From: Myxococcales bacterium
GTDB taxonomy: Bacteria > Myxococcota_A > Polyangia > Haliangiales > Haliangiaceae
NCBI GenBank assembly: GCA_947483555.1
Contig: CANKMW010000061.1
Coordinates: 1 to 56,378 of the forward strand
Direction: 5' to 3'
Length of the DNA: 56,378 bases
Positions 10,568-23,163 of the stretch are shown here, one piece after another (the first letter of the stretch is position 1; each line of letters opens with the position of its first letter). The notes below the pieces were generated by a model, which saw only the letters and a program-made list of their open reading frames with translations, was not told where the DNA came from and searched no databases. The position numbers and the translations under genes are program-made.

Positions 10568-10573
10568 GCGTCG

Positions 10574-11398
10574 ATGTCACGCCGTCGTGCGGGTGGGGGA
10601 GCCGTCGTCGGTCGGAGGCGGCCGCTCGGATTCGTGCGCAAGCCGCCGATCCTGGTCGAGCACGAGGTGATGATCGAGGGGCTCGATCCGGCCCACGACG
10701 GGGTCAAGATCGCCCACCTCTCGGACCTCCACGTCGGCAAGCTGACGCCGGCCGAGCACGTGCGGGCGGCGGTCGCCGTCGCCAACGCCGCCGGCGCCGA
10801 CGTGATCGCGCTCACCGGCGACTACGTCTGCTGGCGCAAGCACGAGATCGGGATGCTGCGCGAGCAGCTGGCCGGGCTGACCGCGTCGACGGTGGTGGCC
10901 ACGCTCGGCAACCACGACTACTTCACGTCGGCCGCCGGCGTCGAGCGCGTGCTCACCGGTCACGGCCATGACGTGCTCAAGAACCGCCACACCTCGGTCG
11001 ACGTCAACGGCGCCCCGCTCCACCTGATCGGTGTCGACGATCCGATCACCCGCCACCACGATCTGGACCGGGCGTTCGCCGGTGTCCCGGCCCGCGGCAC
11101 CCGTGTGGTCCTGTGCCACTGTCCGGAGCAGGCGCCCGGGCTCGCCGAGCGCGGCGCCGACCTGGTGCTCTCGGGCCACACCCACGGTGGCCAGATCTAC
11201 CTGCGCGGGGTCACCGATCGCATCATCGGTCGCATGGGCAAGCGCTACCGGCGCGGCTTCTATCGCGTCGGCGAAGCGTCGCGGACCCAGCTCTACGTCA
11301 CGCCCGGGGTCGGCTTCTCGGGGCTCCGGGTTCGGGTTGGTGACGGTACCCAGGCCGAGGTCGCGCTGTTCACGCTGCGCGCCGTGGCCCAGGGGTAG
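10574..11398 (+). CDS. Calcineurin-like metallophosphoesterase (YaeI/YkuE-like)
   Basis: A 274-residue dinuclear-metal phosphoesterase. The five metal-binding blocks are intact: HLSDLHVGK, TGDYV, GNHDYF, a LCHCPE His and SGHTHGGQIYLRG. Proteins of this branch are typically membrane-associated and some hydrolyse lipid or cell-wall phosphodiesters, but here there is no transmembrane helix, only a basic N-terminus (MSRRRAGGGAVVGRRR). The ATG at 10574 follows a promoter by 6 bases; the same frame is open far upstream but that part is the reverse complement of the aldehyde dehydrogenase gene and is rejected. Its TAG stop forms part of the -10 box of the next gene. Confidence 0.88.
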   Translation: MSRRRAGGGAVVGRRRPLGFVRKPPILVEHEVMIEGLDPAHDGVKIAHLSDLHVGKLTPAEHVRAAVAVANAAGADVIALTGDYVCWRKHEIGMLREQLAGLTASTVVATLGNHDYFTSAAGVERVLTGHGHDVLKNRHTSVDVNGAPLHLIGVDDPITRHHDLDRAFAGVPARGTRVVLCHCPEQAPGLAERGADLVLSGHTHGGQIYLRGVTDRIIGRMGKRYRRGFYRVGEASRTQLYVTPGVGFSGLRVRVGDGTQAEVALFTLRAVAQG

Positions 11399-11401
11399 AG
11401 T
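11396..11401 (+). promoter_or_regulatory. Leaderless -10 box sharing the stop codon of the upstream gene
   Basis: TAGAGT begins with the TAG stop of the metallophosphoesterase and is followed by ACGGCG and GTG 11408. The 6-base gap marks the kinase gene as leaderless with its own promoter inside an apparent operon. Confidence 0.55.
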
Positions 11402-11407
11402 ACGGCG

Positions 11408-12544
<1,137 letters not shown>

Positions 12545-12557
12545 CCCGGGCCCGAGG

Positions 12558-13490
12558 TCAACGTGCCGCGCTGCTGCGGGCCACGGTCCGGCGTGCCGCG
12601 CGGGTCGCGAAGCCGCCCAGCACGATCAACTCGTCGACCTCGCCGCGGCGGTCGGCGTTGCAGTTGATGGCGCGGGCGCAGCGCACGCGGTCGATGCGCA
12701 GGCCGCGATAGAGCGAGCGCACGAACGGCGTGTCGCTGTTCGACAGCACGACCGCGACGCCGCGGTCGGCCAGCTCGTGCGCCAGCGTCGCCAGCGCACG
12801 TTGATCGTCGGGCCCGAACGCGCCGGCCGTGTAGCTGACGAAGCTCGCGGTCGGCGTCACCGGATCGTAGGGCGGATCGAAGTAGATCAGGTCGCCGGCG
12901 CGGGCGTCGGCGACCGCGGTCCGGTAGTCGGCGCACACCAGCTTGGCCTGCGCCAGCACCCGCGCCGCCGCGCGCAGGCCGTCGGCGTCACAGATCGGAG
13001 GATTCTTGTAACGCCCCATCGGGACGTTGAATGCGCCCGAGCGATTGACCCGCCACAGCCCGTTGTAGCAAGTGCGATTGAGATAGATGAACGCGGCGGC
13101 GCGATCGATCGGCGTCCACGCCACGCCGGCGTCGTTCCAGCGCGCGCGCATCGCGTAGTAGTGCTGCTCGTTGTGCGCCTCGCGGTGGATCGCCAGGCGG
13201 CGGATCACGCCCTCGGCATCGGTGGCGACCGCGCGATAGGTCGTGATCAGATCTGCGTTCCGGTCGGCGAGCACGGCGGCGCGCGGCGCCATGCTGAAGA
13301 AGACGGCGGCGCCACCGGCGAACGGCTCGAAGTAGCGGCCGTAGGTGCGCGGCATGCGCGCCGCGATCTCCGGTAGCAGACGGGTCTTGCCGCCGACCCA
13401 CTTGACGATCGGGCTGGCAGGAGATGCGGGAGCCGGCGCGGGTGCGCTGGCCGGGCGCAGCCGCGTCGCGCGCGGCGGGGTACTCGGCAT
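12558..13490 (-). CDS. Dam-like DNA adenine-N6 methyltransferase
   Basis: A D12-class methylase that transfers a methyl group from SAM to adenine, most likely in GATC or a related site. Seen: KWVGGKTRLLPEI (about 29-41), SAM motif FEPFAGGAAVFF, the RTCYNGLWRVN loop typical of Dam/M.DpnIIA relatives, and catalytic DPPYDP followed by FVSYT. 310 residues, slightly longer than E. coli Dam because of a Pro/Ala N-terminal tail. No restriction endonuclease gene is adjacent, so it looks like an orphan. The upstream DNA is unusually AT-rich and packed with palindromes (13544-13585), perhaps a control region. The basic C-terminal tail (AARRTVARSSAAR) is not conserved in the family as I know it. Confidence 0.88.
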   Translation of the reverse strand: MPSTPPRATRLRPASAPAPAPASPASPIVKWVGGKTRLLPEIAARMPRTYGRYFEPFAGGAAVFFSMAPRAAVLADRNADLITTYRAVATDAEGVIRRLAIHREAHNEQHYYAMRARWNDAGVAWTPIDRAAAFIYLNRTCYNGLWRVNRSGAFNVPMGRYKNPPICDADGLRAAARVLAQAKLVCADYRTAVADARAGDLIYFDPPYDPVTPTASFVSYTAGAFGPDDQRALATLAHELADRGVAVVLSNSDTPFVRSLYRGLRIDRVRCARAINCNADRRGEVDELIVLGGFATRAARRTVARSSAAR

Positions 13491-13543
13491 TTGCTCATCG
13501 TCGACGCGGTCGTCGAGATGGGCAAAAAAAGAGCAATAGTTAC

Positions 13544-13580
13544 AACGACTTCAATAAGTCGTTCGCGAAGTTCCGGAACT
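13544..13580. promoter_or_regulatory. Palindrome cluster upstream of the methylase gene
   Basis: Three symmetric elements in 37 bases: AACGACTT-CAAT-AAGTCGTT (13544-13563), TTCGCGAA (13562-13569) and AGTTCCGGAACT (13569-13580). They lie between the small minus-strand gene at 13599 and the methylase start at 13490, in a locally AT-rich stretch that also has a 7-base T run on the minus strand. The first could be a terminator stem, but its T run is about 14 bases away; operators are as likely. Confidence 0.5.
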
Positions 13581-13598
13581 CGAACGCCGGGACTCGAT

Positions 13599-13973
13599 CT
13601 AGAACGCGTTCGCGGAGGCGTATCGCTGGGTCGTCGGATCGTAGTCGACCAGCACACCGTGGGCGCCGGCGGTCTGCGCGATGCGCAGCATCTCGTCGCG
13701 GTTGCCACGCACGACCAGCCGTGGCTCGGCGCCTTCGACCTCGGTCGCGGTCAGGAACTGACGCGCCTTGACCATGTTCTTGAAGCCGAGCAGATAGGCG
13801 GCGTCGTCGCCGGCCTTGGCCATCATCGGCACGCGGCCATCGGCGTCGGCGGTGGGAAGCTGGCCCTCGTTGGCGACCAGGAGGACCCAGAGGCCCTCGA
13901 GCACCGCTCCGGGACCGACGGGAGGAGGCTGGGTGGTGCCGCGGCGGGCCGGGGAAGTAGGCGTCTGATGCAT
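13599..13973 (-). CDS. Small hypothetical protein, weakly SseB-like
   Basis: 124 residues from an ATG with a GGAG site 7 bases upstream. After a Pro/Thr-rich head, residues about 24-124 form one small alpha/beta domain (LEGLWVLLVANEGQLPTAD, YLLGFKNMVKARQFL, GVLVDYDP). The strand-helix order loosely resembles SseB N-terminal domains, but this is only an impression. A TTGACA on the minus strand (14021-14026) may be its -35. It is one of the few genes here with a clear Shine-Dalgarno. Confidence 0.7.
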   Translation of the reverse strand: MHQTPTSPARRGTTQPPPVGPGAVLEGLWVLLVANEGQLPTADADGRVPMMAKAGDDAAYLLGFKNMVKARQFLTATEVEGAEPRLVVRGNRDEMLRIAQTAGAHGVLVDYDPTTQRYASANAF

Positions 13974-14177
13974 TCCATAACTCCGTTTTATCGCGGGTTT
14001 GTGGGGCTTTTCGGACGCCCTGTCAAGGGAAAGCCTTGGGTGCGACGAGAGATCCCACCGTCCCGCGGCTCGCGGCGTGCGTATCCGCCGGCACTCCTTG
14101 ACGGATCCAGATCGCCCGACCAGAGTGGCACCGTGAGCTGGCCCGTTCACCCCGAGCGAGCACCGAAGGGGCGGGTG

Positions 14178-15242
14178 ATGCTGCCGGTCGTGGCGGATGT
14201 GACCAGAGACGTGGCGGCGGGGCCGCCGGCTGAGTTTGTCGCCTCTGCCCAGCCGCTGCGCGATCCGTTCGCGCGCTCGATCAACTACCTGCGCGTGTCG
14301 GTCACCGACCGCTGCAACTTCGCGTGCACGTACTGCGTTCCCGACGACGGCGTCAACCACAAGACCCGCGCCGATCTGTGCACGTTCGAAGAGCTCGAGC
14401 GCATCGTCGGGGTCTTTGCGGCGCTCGGCGTGCGACGTCTGCGGCTCACCGGCGGCGAGCCGACGGTGCGCGCCGGCTTCGTCGATCTGGTCGCGCGCTT
14501 GCGCCGCGTGCCGGGCATCGACGAGCTGGTCATGACCACCAACGGCCACCGCCTCGCCGAGCTGGCCGGGCCTCTGGTCGCAGCCGGCCTGGCCGGCGCC
14601 AACGTCTCCCTCGACACGCTGGATGCGACCCGCTTCGCCGAGCTCACCAGCGGCGGAGATCTGGTGCGGGTGATCGCCGGGATCGACGCCGCGCGGGCCG
14701 CCGGGATCGAGGTCAAGCTCAACGCCGTCGCGCTCGCCGGCATCAACGACGGCGAGATCGCCGCGCTGTGCGCGTTCGCGTGGCAACGCGGCCTGGTGAT
14801 GCGCTTCATCGAGCACATGCCGCTGTCGTCGGGCGCGCTGTATGCGCCGGCGCGTGAGCTCGCGGCCGCGACGATCCGCGCCGCCGTGGTCGATGCGTTC
14901 GGCGCGCTCGAACCGTCGGCGGCGGAACGCGGCATCGCGGGTCCGGCCCGCTACTGGCGGCTGGCCGCGCAGCCGGCGCACGAGCTCGGCATCATCTCGG
15001 CGATGACCGAGCACTTCTGTGCCGCCTGCAATCGGGTCCGGATCACCGCTGATGGCCAGCTCCACGCCTGCCTCGGTCACGACGATGCGGTGAACCTGCG
15101 CGACGTCGTGCGCCGCGGCGGAAGCGACGACGATCTGCGGCGCGCCATCGCGTGGTCGGTGGAGGGCAAGCGTGAGGGCCACGAGTTCCAGCGCACGGGG
15201 GGCGGAGCCCCCACGAAGCACATGATCGCGATGGGGGGATAG
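14178..15242 (+). CDS. moaA: GTP 3',8-cyclase MoaA (molybdenum cofactor)
   Basis: Radical-SAM enzyme that starts molybdopterin synthesis from GTP. The N-terminal cluster motif is CNFACTYC (about residue 50); the second cluster Cys set is CAACNRVRITADGQLHACL near residue 283-300. LRLTGGEPTVR and MRFIEHMPL are typical, and the protein ends in the GG that is essential in MoaA. The start is ATG 14178 (or GTG 14175); the frame stays open upstream but the extension is basic and unlike the family. No moaC or other cofactor gene is close by. Confidence 0.93.
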   Translation: MLPVVADVTRDVAAGPPAEFVASAQPLRDPFARSINYLRVSVTDRCNFACTYCVPDDGVNHKTRADLCTFEELERIVGVFAALGVRRLRLTGGEPTVRAGFVDLVARLRRVPGIDELVMTTNGHRLAELAGPLVAAGLAGANVSLDTLDATRFAELTSGGDLVRVIAGIDAARAAGIEVKLNAVALAGINDGEIAALCAFAWQRGLVMRFIEHMPLSSGALYAPARELAAATIRAAVVDAFGALEPSAAERGIAGPARYWRLAAQPAHELGIISAMTEHFCAACNRVRITADGQLHACLGHDDAVNLRDVVRRGGSDDDLRRAIAWSVEGKREGHEFQRTGGGAPTKHMIAMGG

Positions 15243-15404
15243 GCGGAATGCGGCGCGCTCCGGTCTGGTTGCCCCCTCGAGTCCGGCCACTTGCGTCCGA
15301 TCTCCTACGCGGCAACACGACGCGTCTCCGACGAGAAGGCCTGGCCCGCGTTGTGCTACCCTGATCCTCGCCCCCAGCCCGCGATGCGGGCATGAGGTCC
15401 TGTC

Positions 15405-15938
15405 ATGACCGAACCTGACCCCACGACCACGTCGCTCGCACCCGGTTCCCCGCACCCGGCGCCTTCCCGTGCTGCATCCCGTGGCCGTGCCGGATCCCGT
15501 GCCGGATCCGAAGGTGGACTGAGCACCACCGTCAAGGTGATCCTGTCGGTCGCGGTCCTGGCGGTCCTGGTCGGCTTCTTCCGCTACACGGCGCGCGGCC
15601 ACACCAGCCACTACAAGATGGTCGACGAGGTGATGGTCGGGTACGGGGCGTGGGTCGGCAAGCCGATCAAGGTCCACGGCTACGTCGAGCCCGGCAGCAT
15701 CGTCGAGCGCGTCGTGGATCAGGAGACGGTCCGGACCTTCATCCTCGAGCACAAGGGCAAGCGCATCCAGGTCCGCAACACGGGGCCCAAGCCCGATTCG
15801 TTCAAGGACAAGTCCGAGGTGGTCGCCGACGGCACGATCGTCGAAGAGAACGGCGAGCCGATCCTGGTCGCGACCAACCTGATGGCGAAGTGCCCCTCGA
15901 AGTACCAGGGCGCACCCAAAGACAAGCTGTTCGACTGA
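15405..15938 (+). CDS. ccmE: Cytochrome c maturation protein CcmE (Cys-type heme chaperone)
   Basis: Periplasmic heme chaperone of System I, anchored by one N-terminal helix (about residues 44-62, VKVILSVAVLAVLVGFF). The OB-fold shows KVHGYVEPGSI, VVADGTIVEENGEP and the C-terminal heme-attachment region LMAKCPSKYQG. The usual heme-binding His is replaced by Cys, giving CxxxY instead of HxxxY, a variant known from Desulfovibrio CcmE. A long Ser/Pro/Arg head precedes the helix. ATGAGGTCCTGTC-ATG gives a GAGG site 7 bases before the start. A TACCCT box at 15357-15362 may be the operon promoter. Confidence 0.92.
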   Translation: MTEPDPTTTSLAPGSPHPAPSRAASRGRAGSRAGSEGGLSTTVKVILSVAVLAVLVGFFRYTARGHTSHYKMVDEVMVGYGAWVGKPIKVHGYVEPGSIVERVVDQETVRTFILEHKGKRIQVRNTGPKPDSFKDKSEVVADGTIVEENGEPILVATNLMAKCPSKYQGAPKDKLFD

Positions 15939-16006
15939 GACCCTCGCCAAGGGCGGGCTTCGCGGCCGGCTCTTCGCTGCTCTGGCTCCGCACCGATCGC
16001 ATCGAC

Positions 16007-18712
<2,706 letters not shown>

Positions 18713-19213
18713 TCGACCGGCGCGCGGGCCCGGCACGTCGCCGCCCCCGTCGCGGATCCTGGCGCCGTGGATCCTGGCCGTGGCCGTGGTGCCGCCGGGC
18801 TGGTTGTACATCCTGCGCACCGTCCGCTGGCACCTCACGTCGTCGGCGGTGATGCTGATGATCTGCTGGGCCGCGATCGTCGTGGTCGGCTACTTCGCGA
18901 TCCGGATGGCGCTGTCGGCGGCGTCCGAGGACGATGCGTCGTGGTTCGTGGTCGGTCGGCGCAGCGACGAGCTCGAGCGCGAGAAGCGGAGCCTGCTCAA
19001 GGCGATCAAGGAGATCGAGTTCGATCGCGACGTCGGCAAGCTGTCGGCGGCTGACGCGGCGGTGTTGATGACGTCGTACCGGGCGCGCGCCATCGAGGTG
19101 ATCAAGACGATCGAGGTCGAGGCCGGCAGCGCGGTCACCGTTCGCGAGCAGATCCTCGCCGAGGTACGCGCTCGGATGGCGGTCGACGCCAAGGTGAAGA
19201 AGAAGACCAAGAA

Positions 19214-19261
19214 GGCTCCGGTTTCGGCTCCGGTTTCGGCTCCGGTTTCGGCTCCGGTTTC
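19214..19261. repeat. 12-bp coding tandem repeat (GGCTCCGGTTTC)4
   Basis: Four perfect copies inside the C-terminal tail of the CcmI-like gene, encoding repeated Ala-Pro-Val-Ser. In frame, so copy-number changes would only lengthen or shorten the tail. Confidence 0.9.
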
Positions 19262-19336
19262 GGCTCCGGACTCGGTTTCGGCTCCGGCCCCGGCCTCGGA
19301 CACGGACTCGGTTTCGTCCGCCCCGGAGTCCTCGTC

Positions 19337-21661
19337 GTGACCGCCGTTCGCCACCTGCTCCCGCTGGTCGCGCTGGTCGCGCTGGTCGCTCGCGCCGATG
19401 CGCAGCCCGCCGCTGCCATTGGCAAGCCGCTGCCCGATGCCAAGCTGCGCGATGGCACGGTCATGCTGCGCGTCATCGCCGGCGACGCCAACAAGCCCCT
19501 GTCGGGCCTCGAAGCCACGATCATGGTCACGCCGCCCGACGGGACCAGCCCGGCGATGACGCGACGCGCGCGCACCGACACCGATGGTCGGGTCACGTTC
19601 AGCGACATCGCGCCGGACGCGATGGTCCAGCTCAAGGCGCCGTCCGAAGCCGCCGAGGGCGGCGAGGTCACGTCGTCGACGTTCCCGATGCCGGCGGCCG
19701 GCGGGGTTCGCGTCCTGCTGTCGACGTTGCCGTTCGGCGGTGGGGCGATGATGCCACCGGGTCCCAGCGGCCCGGCCGGTCCCGGTGGTCCCGGCGGTGG
19801 TCCCGGGGCGGCGACCGGGGCGCCTGCCGCCGGCGGTCCGCCGGCCACGCCGCGGGCGATGAGCGGGCAGCCGCGAAGCGAGGAAGGCGACGCCGCCGAC
19901 AGCGTCACGGTCCGACTCTCCTACGACGACTTCGCGGACCCGACGCCGCCGGCCGCCCAGCCCGTGATCATCGTGGGCTACCGCTTCGATCTCCACGTGG
20001 CGGGCCGGGTGGTCAAGAGTGACGCCGCCGGCCGCGCCGCGTTCTCCGGGCTCGACAAGCGCGGCGCCACGACCTACTTCTCGCTCGCGCTCTTGCCGCG
20101 CGGCGACGATTTCGACCGGCTGGTGTCGTCACCCATGATCCTGCCCGGCGACCAGGGGCTGCGCGTGATGCTGTCGGGCCTCAAGCGAGGCGCGGCCGAG
20201 GTCGCCGATGACCTGGGGACGATCGATCCCCAACCGGGAGGTGGGGTCCCCGCCGGCGAGGTCCAGGTCGCGCTCGCCGGGCTGGTCGCGGCCGGCGATC
20301 CGGTCGAGTTGCTCGACGCGCTCACCGGAAAGGTGGTGGCGACCACCAAGGCCGGGCCGCCGACGCCCAACGCCGATACGCTGACCGCGACCTGGGACGG
20401 CTCCGACGATCCCACCCTGGCCACCGGGGTGCTGGTCGTGGTCGTCGACGAGAACGCGGCTCGTGCCGCCGGCGCGACCATCGAGGTTCGTGGTCGACCG
20501 TCGACGCTCTCGTCGCCTCCGCCTCCGGTGCCCGCTGGCCCGGTCGCCGAGGCGCGCTGGAGCGCCACCGCCGACCAGAACGGCGAGGCCCGGCTCAGCG
20601 GCGTACCGGTCGGCGTCGATCTCGATCTGATCGTGACCATCGGTGGCATGCCGGTTCCAGCCCGCACCGTGAAGCTGCCAGCCACCGGAGGTCGCCACGA
20701 GCAGGCGCGGGTGGTGTGGCGGCCGCGTGGGCAGGGCGCGGCCCGGTTCACGGATGTCGCACCTGGCCCCGAGCGAGCGTACCTGGTGCGGGGCTACCTG
20801 CGCGGCCAGCCCTGCCTGTCGGCGCCGTTCCAGCTCACCGCGAAGCGCGGTGCGGCGGCGACCGTGCTGATCTTCCCGCGATTGCTGTTCGGATTCAGCC
20901 TGCGGGCGTCGATCCACGACATCTATCTCGGCGTGCGCGGCACCTTCACGCTGCGCAACTCGTCGCTGGCGCCGTACCTGCCGGGGATCATCGGCAAGCC
21001 CGAGGACCTGGTGATCCCGCTTCCCAAGGGCTTCGTCGGTGGCACGGTCGATGCCCAGTTCGCGGGCGCGGTCAGCGTCGACCCGACCCGGGGCTTCATC
21101 CTCCGCGATCCGGTGCCGCCGGGCGGCACATCCTTCGTGGGCCACTTCTCGCTCAAGACCGACAACGGCGAGGTGACCTGGCACCTCGATCTACCGTTCG
21201 GCACCCTCGAGAGCGGCATGGAGATCAAGCGGACGTCGGGCATGGAGGTCGACGTGCCGCCGCCGATGGCCGCCGGCGAGGCCGTCGACGAGCGCGGCTC
21301 GTGGTACGTGCTGTCGCCGATCTCGGTGCAGCCGAAGCAGAGCATGGTGTTCAAGCTGACCGGTCTGCCGCGCTCGGCGGCGTGGACGCGGGTGTCTCGC
21401 ATCGTGGTCGGCCTCCTCGTGCTGCTGGTGGTGATCGCGGCGATCTCGCTGGCGCTGCTGCGGCCGCCGGCCGCGACCGAGGCCACGCGGTCGCGGTTCG
21501 AGGAGCTGGTCGACGAGCTGGCGGCGCTCGGCGAGTCGAGCGATCCGGCCGTGGTCCGCACCCGTGAGCGCCTGATCGACGAGCTCGAGGTGCTGCACCG
21601 GGCACGCGGATCGAAGCCCGGCCGGACCCCGGGGACCGACGTCCGGACCGAAGGCAGGTAG
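19337..21661 (+). CDS. Secreted, C-terminally anchored multi-domain protein in the ccm cluster, function unknown
   Basis: 774 residues starting at GTG 19337, overlapping the previous stop (GTGA). A signal peptide (HLLPLVALVALVARADAQ) precedes several beta-sandwich segments of the carboxypeptidase-regulatory/Ig-like type: VMLRVIAGDANKPLSGLEAT, RTDTDGRVTFSDI, and again RWSATADQNGEARLSGVPVG. Gly/Pro-rich linkers (about 135-180) separate them. Near the C-terminus are one membrane helix (about 690-710, IVVGLLVLLVVIAAISLALL) and a short charged helix (FEELVDELAALGESSDPAVV) on the cytoplasmic side. Set between ccmI-like and ccmA with overlapping ends, so it is co-expressed with heme delivery genes. 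Not a known Ccm component; it might be a scaffold, but that is inference from position only. Confidence 0.75.
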   Translation: MTAVRHLLPLVALVALVARADAQPAAAIGKPLPDAKLRDGTVMLRVIAGDANKPLSGLEATIMVTPPDGTSPAMTRRARTDTDGRVTFSDIAPDAMVQLKAPSEAAEGGEVTSSTFPMPAAGGVRVLLSTLPFGGGAMMPPGPSGPAGPGGPGGGPGAATGAPAAGGPPATPRAMSGQPRSEEGDAADSVTVRLSYDDFADPTPPAAQPVIIVGYRFDLHVAGRVVKSDAAGRAAFSGLDKRGATTYFSLALLPRGDDFDRLVSSPMILPGDQGLRVMLSGLKRGAAEVADDLGTIDPQPGGGVPAGEVQVALAGLVAAGDPVELLDALTGKVVATTKAGPPTPNADTLTATWDGSDDPTLATGVLVVVVDENAARAAGATIEVRGRPSTLSSPPPPVPAGPVAEARWSATADQNGEARLSGVPVGVDLDLIVTIGGMPVPARTVKLPATGGRHEQARVVWRPRGQGAARFTDVAPGPERAYLVRGYLRGQPCLSAPFQLTAKRGAAATVLIFPRLLFGFSLRASIHDIYLGVRGTFTLRNSSLAPYLPGIIGKPEDLVIPLPKGFVGGTVDAQFAGAVSVDPTRGFILRDPVPPGGTSFVGHFSLKTDNGEVTWHLDLPFGTLESGMEIKRTSGMEVDVPPPMAAGEAVDERGSWYVLSPISVQPKQSMVFKLTGLPRSAAWTRVSRIVVGLLVLLVVIAAISLALLRPPAATEATRSRFEELVDELAALGESSDPAVVRTRERLIDELEVLHRARGSKPGRTPGTDVRTEGR

Positions 21662-21663
21662 CG

Positions 21664-22377
21664 TTGGGGCTGTCGCGGGTCGCGGTGCAGAAGGTCGGCA
21701 AGCGCTTCGGCCACCAGCGCGCGCTGGTGGGGGTCGATCTCGAGCTGGCGGCCGGCGAGGTGTGCGCCCTGCTCGGACCCAACGGCGCCGGTAAGTCGAC
21801 GCTGCTCGGCATCCTGTCGACGCTGGTGCGGCCGACCAGCGGCGCGGTGACCTATGTCGACGGTGATGCGGCGCGCCCCGCCGATGACCGCCTGCGGGGC
21901 GAGATCGGGCTCCTGGCCCACGCGTCCTTGTGCTACGGCGAGCTCACGGCGGTCGAGAACCTGGTGTTCTTCGGCGGCCTCTACGGGGTCGCCGATCCGG
22001 AGGCGCGGGCCCACGCCCTGCTCGATCAGGTCGGGCTCGACGGCAAGGCCCGCGCGCGCGTGGCGAGCACCTACTCGCGCGGCATGGTGCAGCGGCTGGC
22101 GCTGGCGCGCGCCCTGATCGCCGATCCGTCGTTGCTCTTGCTCGACGAGCCTTTCACGGGGCTCGACCGTGGCGGTGCGCTGGCGCTCGGCCAGCGCCTG
22201 GGCCAGGCCCGCGCCGACGGAGTGATCGTGCTGGTCGTGACCCACGATCTCGAGGCGATCGCCGAGGTCACCGATCATGTCGTCGTGCTGCGCCGCGGCC
22301 AGGTTGCCCACGCCGTCCGCCAGCGCGGCTTCACCTACGCCGAGCTGCGCGACCTCTACCACCGCCATGCCGACTGA
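21664..22377 (+). CDS. ccmA: ABC transporter ATPase CcmA
   Basis: ATPase of the CcmABCD complex that releases holo-CcmE. Walker A GPNGAGKSTLLGIL, signature TYSRGMVQRLALARAL, Walker B LLLLDEPFTGLD and the switch His in VVTHD are intact. 237 residues is slightly longer than typical. The start is TTG 21664, two bases after the preceding stop. Identification as CcmA rather than a generic exporter ATPase rests on the ccmB and ccmC genes that follow directly. Confidence 0.88.
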   Translation: MGLSRVAVQKVGKRFGHQRALVGVDLELAAGEVCALLGPNGAGKSTLLGILSTLVRPTSGAVTYVDGDAARPADDRLRGEIGLLAHASLCYGELTAVENLVFFGGLYGVADPEARAHALLDQVGLDGKARARVASTYSRGMVQRLALARALIADPSLLLLDEPFTGLDRGGALALGQRLGQARADGVIVLVVTHDLEAIAEVTDHVVVLRRGQVAHAVRQRGFTYAELRDLYHRHAD

Positions 22378-22386
22378 GTCGCGGGC

Positions 22387-23163
22387 ATGGAAGCCGGCTT
22401 GATCGAGGTCGCCGCCCCGCCCGTGAGTTGCCCCCCGCGCGCTGCGGGGCGTACAACCGGAGCCGTGGGCCCTTCGACCGCGCACCGGACCGGCTTCCTT
22501 CGCCTCGCCGGCGCGGTCGCGGCCAAGGATCTGCGCGTCGAGCTGCGCAGCCGCGAGGTGGTCTACACGATGGCGTTCTTCGCCACCGTGATCGTCGTGG
22601 TGTTCTCGTTCGCGTTCGTGAAGGACCAGCGGGCGCTGATCGAGGCGGTGCCCGGTGTGGCCTGGGCCGCGGTCGTGTTCGCCGGCACCATCGGGCTGGG
22701 GCGTGCGTTCGATCGCGAGCGCGAGGGCGATACCATGCGCGCGCTGCTGCTGACGCCGGCGCCGCGCCTGGCGGTGTTCGCCGGCAAGACGGTGGCGATC
22801 ACGGCGCTGGTGATCTCCGTCGAGGCGGTGGTGCTGCCCCTGTGCCTGCTGTTCTTCAACGTCGATCTCGGCGCCGGGGTGCTGCACCTGGCGCTGGTGC
22901 TGGTCCTGGGCGCGGTCGGGTTCGCGGTGGTCGGGACGGTGTTCGCCGCCATGCTGCTGCGGGTCCGGTCGCGCGACGTGCTGCTACCGGTGGTGCTGTA
23001 CCCGATCCTGGTCCCGATGATCATGGCCGGCACCAAGGCCACCGGCGCGCTGCTCGCCGGCGCCGCCGGCGACGCCTGGTTCTGGACCCAGTTCCTGGCC
23101 GCGTACGACGCCGTGTTCGTGATCGTCGCCCTGTGGACCTTCGAGGCTCTGGTGATCGAATGA
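22387..23163 (+). CDS. ccmB: Heme exporter subunit CcmB
   Basis: Integral membrane partner of CcmA with six hydrophobic segments. Family features seen: AAKDLRVELRSREVVYTMAFF at the first helix, the VWAAVVFAGTIGLGRAFDRE-like block (about residue 90-110) and LLLTPAPRLAVFAGKT. The first 30 residues are not CcmB-like, so GTG 22465 may be the true start. The stop overlaps the next ATG (ATGA). Confidence 0.88.
   Translation: MEAGLIEVAAPPVSCPPRAAGRTTGAVGPSTAHRTGFLRLAGAVAAKDLRVELRSREVVYTMAFFATVIVVVFSFAFVKDQRALIEAVPGVAWAAVVFAGTIGLGRAFDREREGDTMRALLLTPAPRLAVFAGKTVAITALVISVEAVVLPLCLLFFNVDLGAGVLHLALVLVLGAVGFAVVGTVFAAMLLRVRSRDVLLPVVLYPILVPMIMAGTKATGALLAGAAGDAWFWTQFLAAYDAVFVIVALWTFEALVIE

Noticed and set aside
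13974..14177. Molybdenum-cofactor riboswitch before moaA
   Set aside because: The 204-base gap shows no arrangement of helices I can match to the Moco RNA motif by eye.
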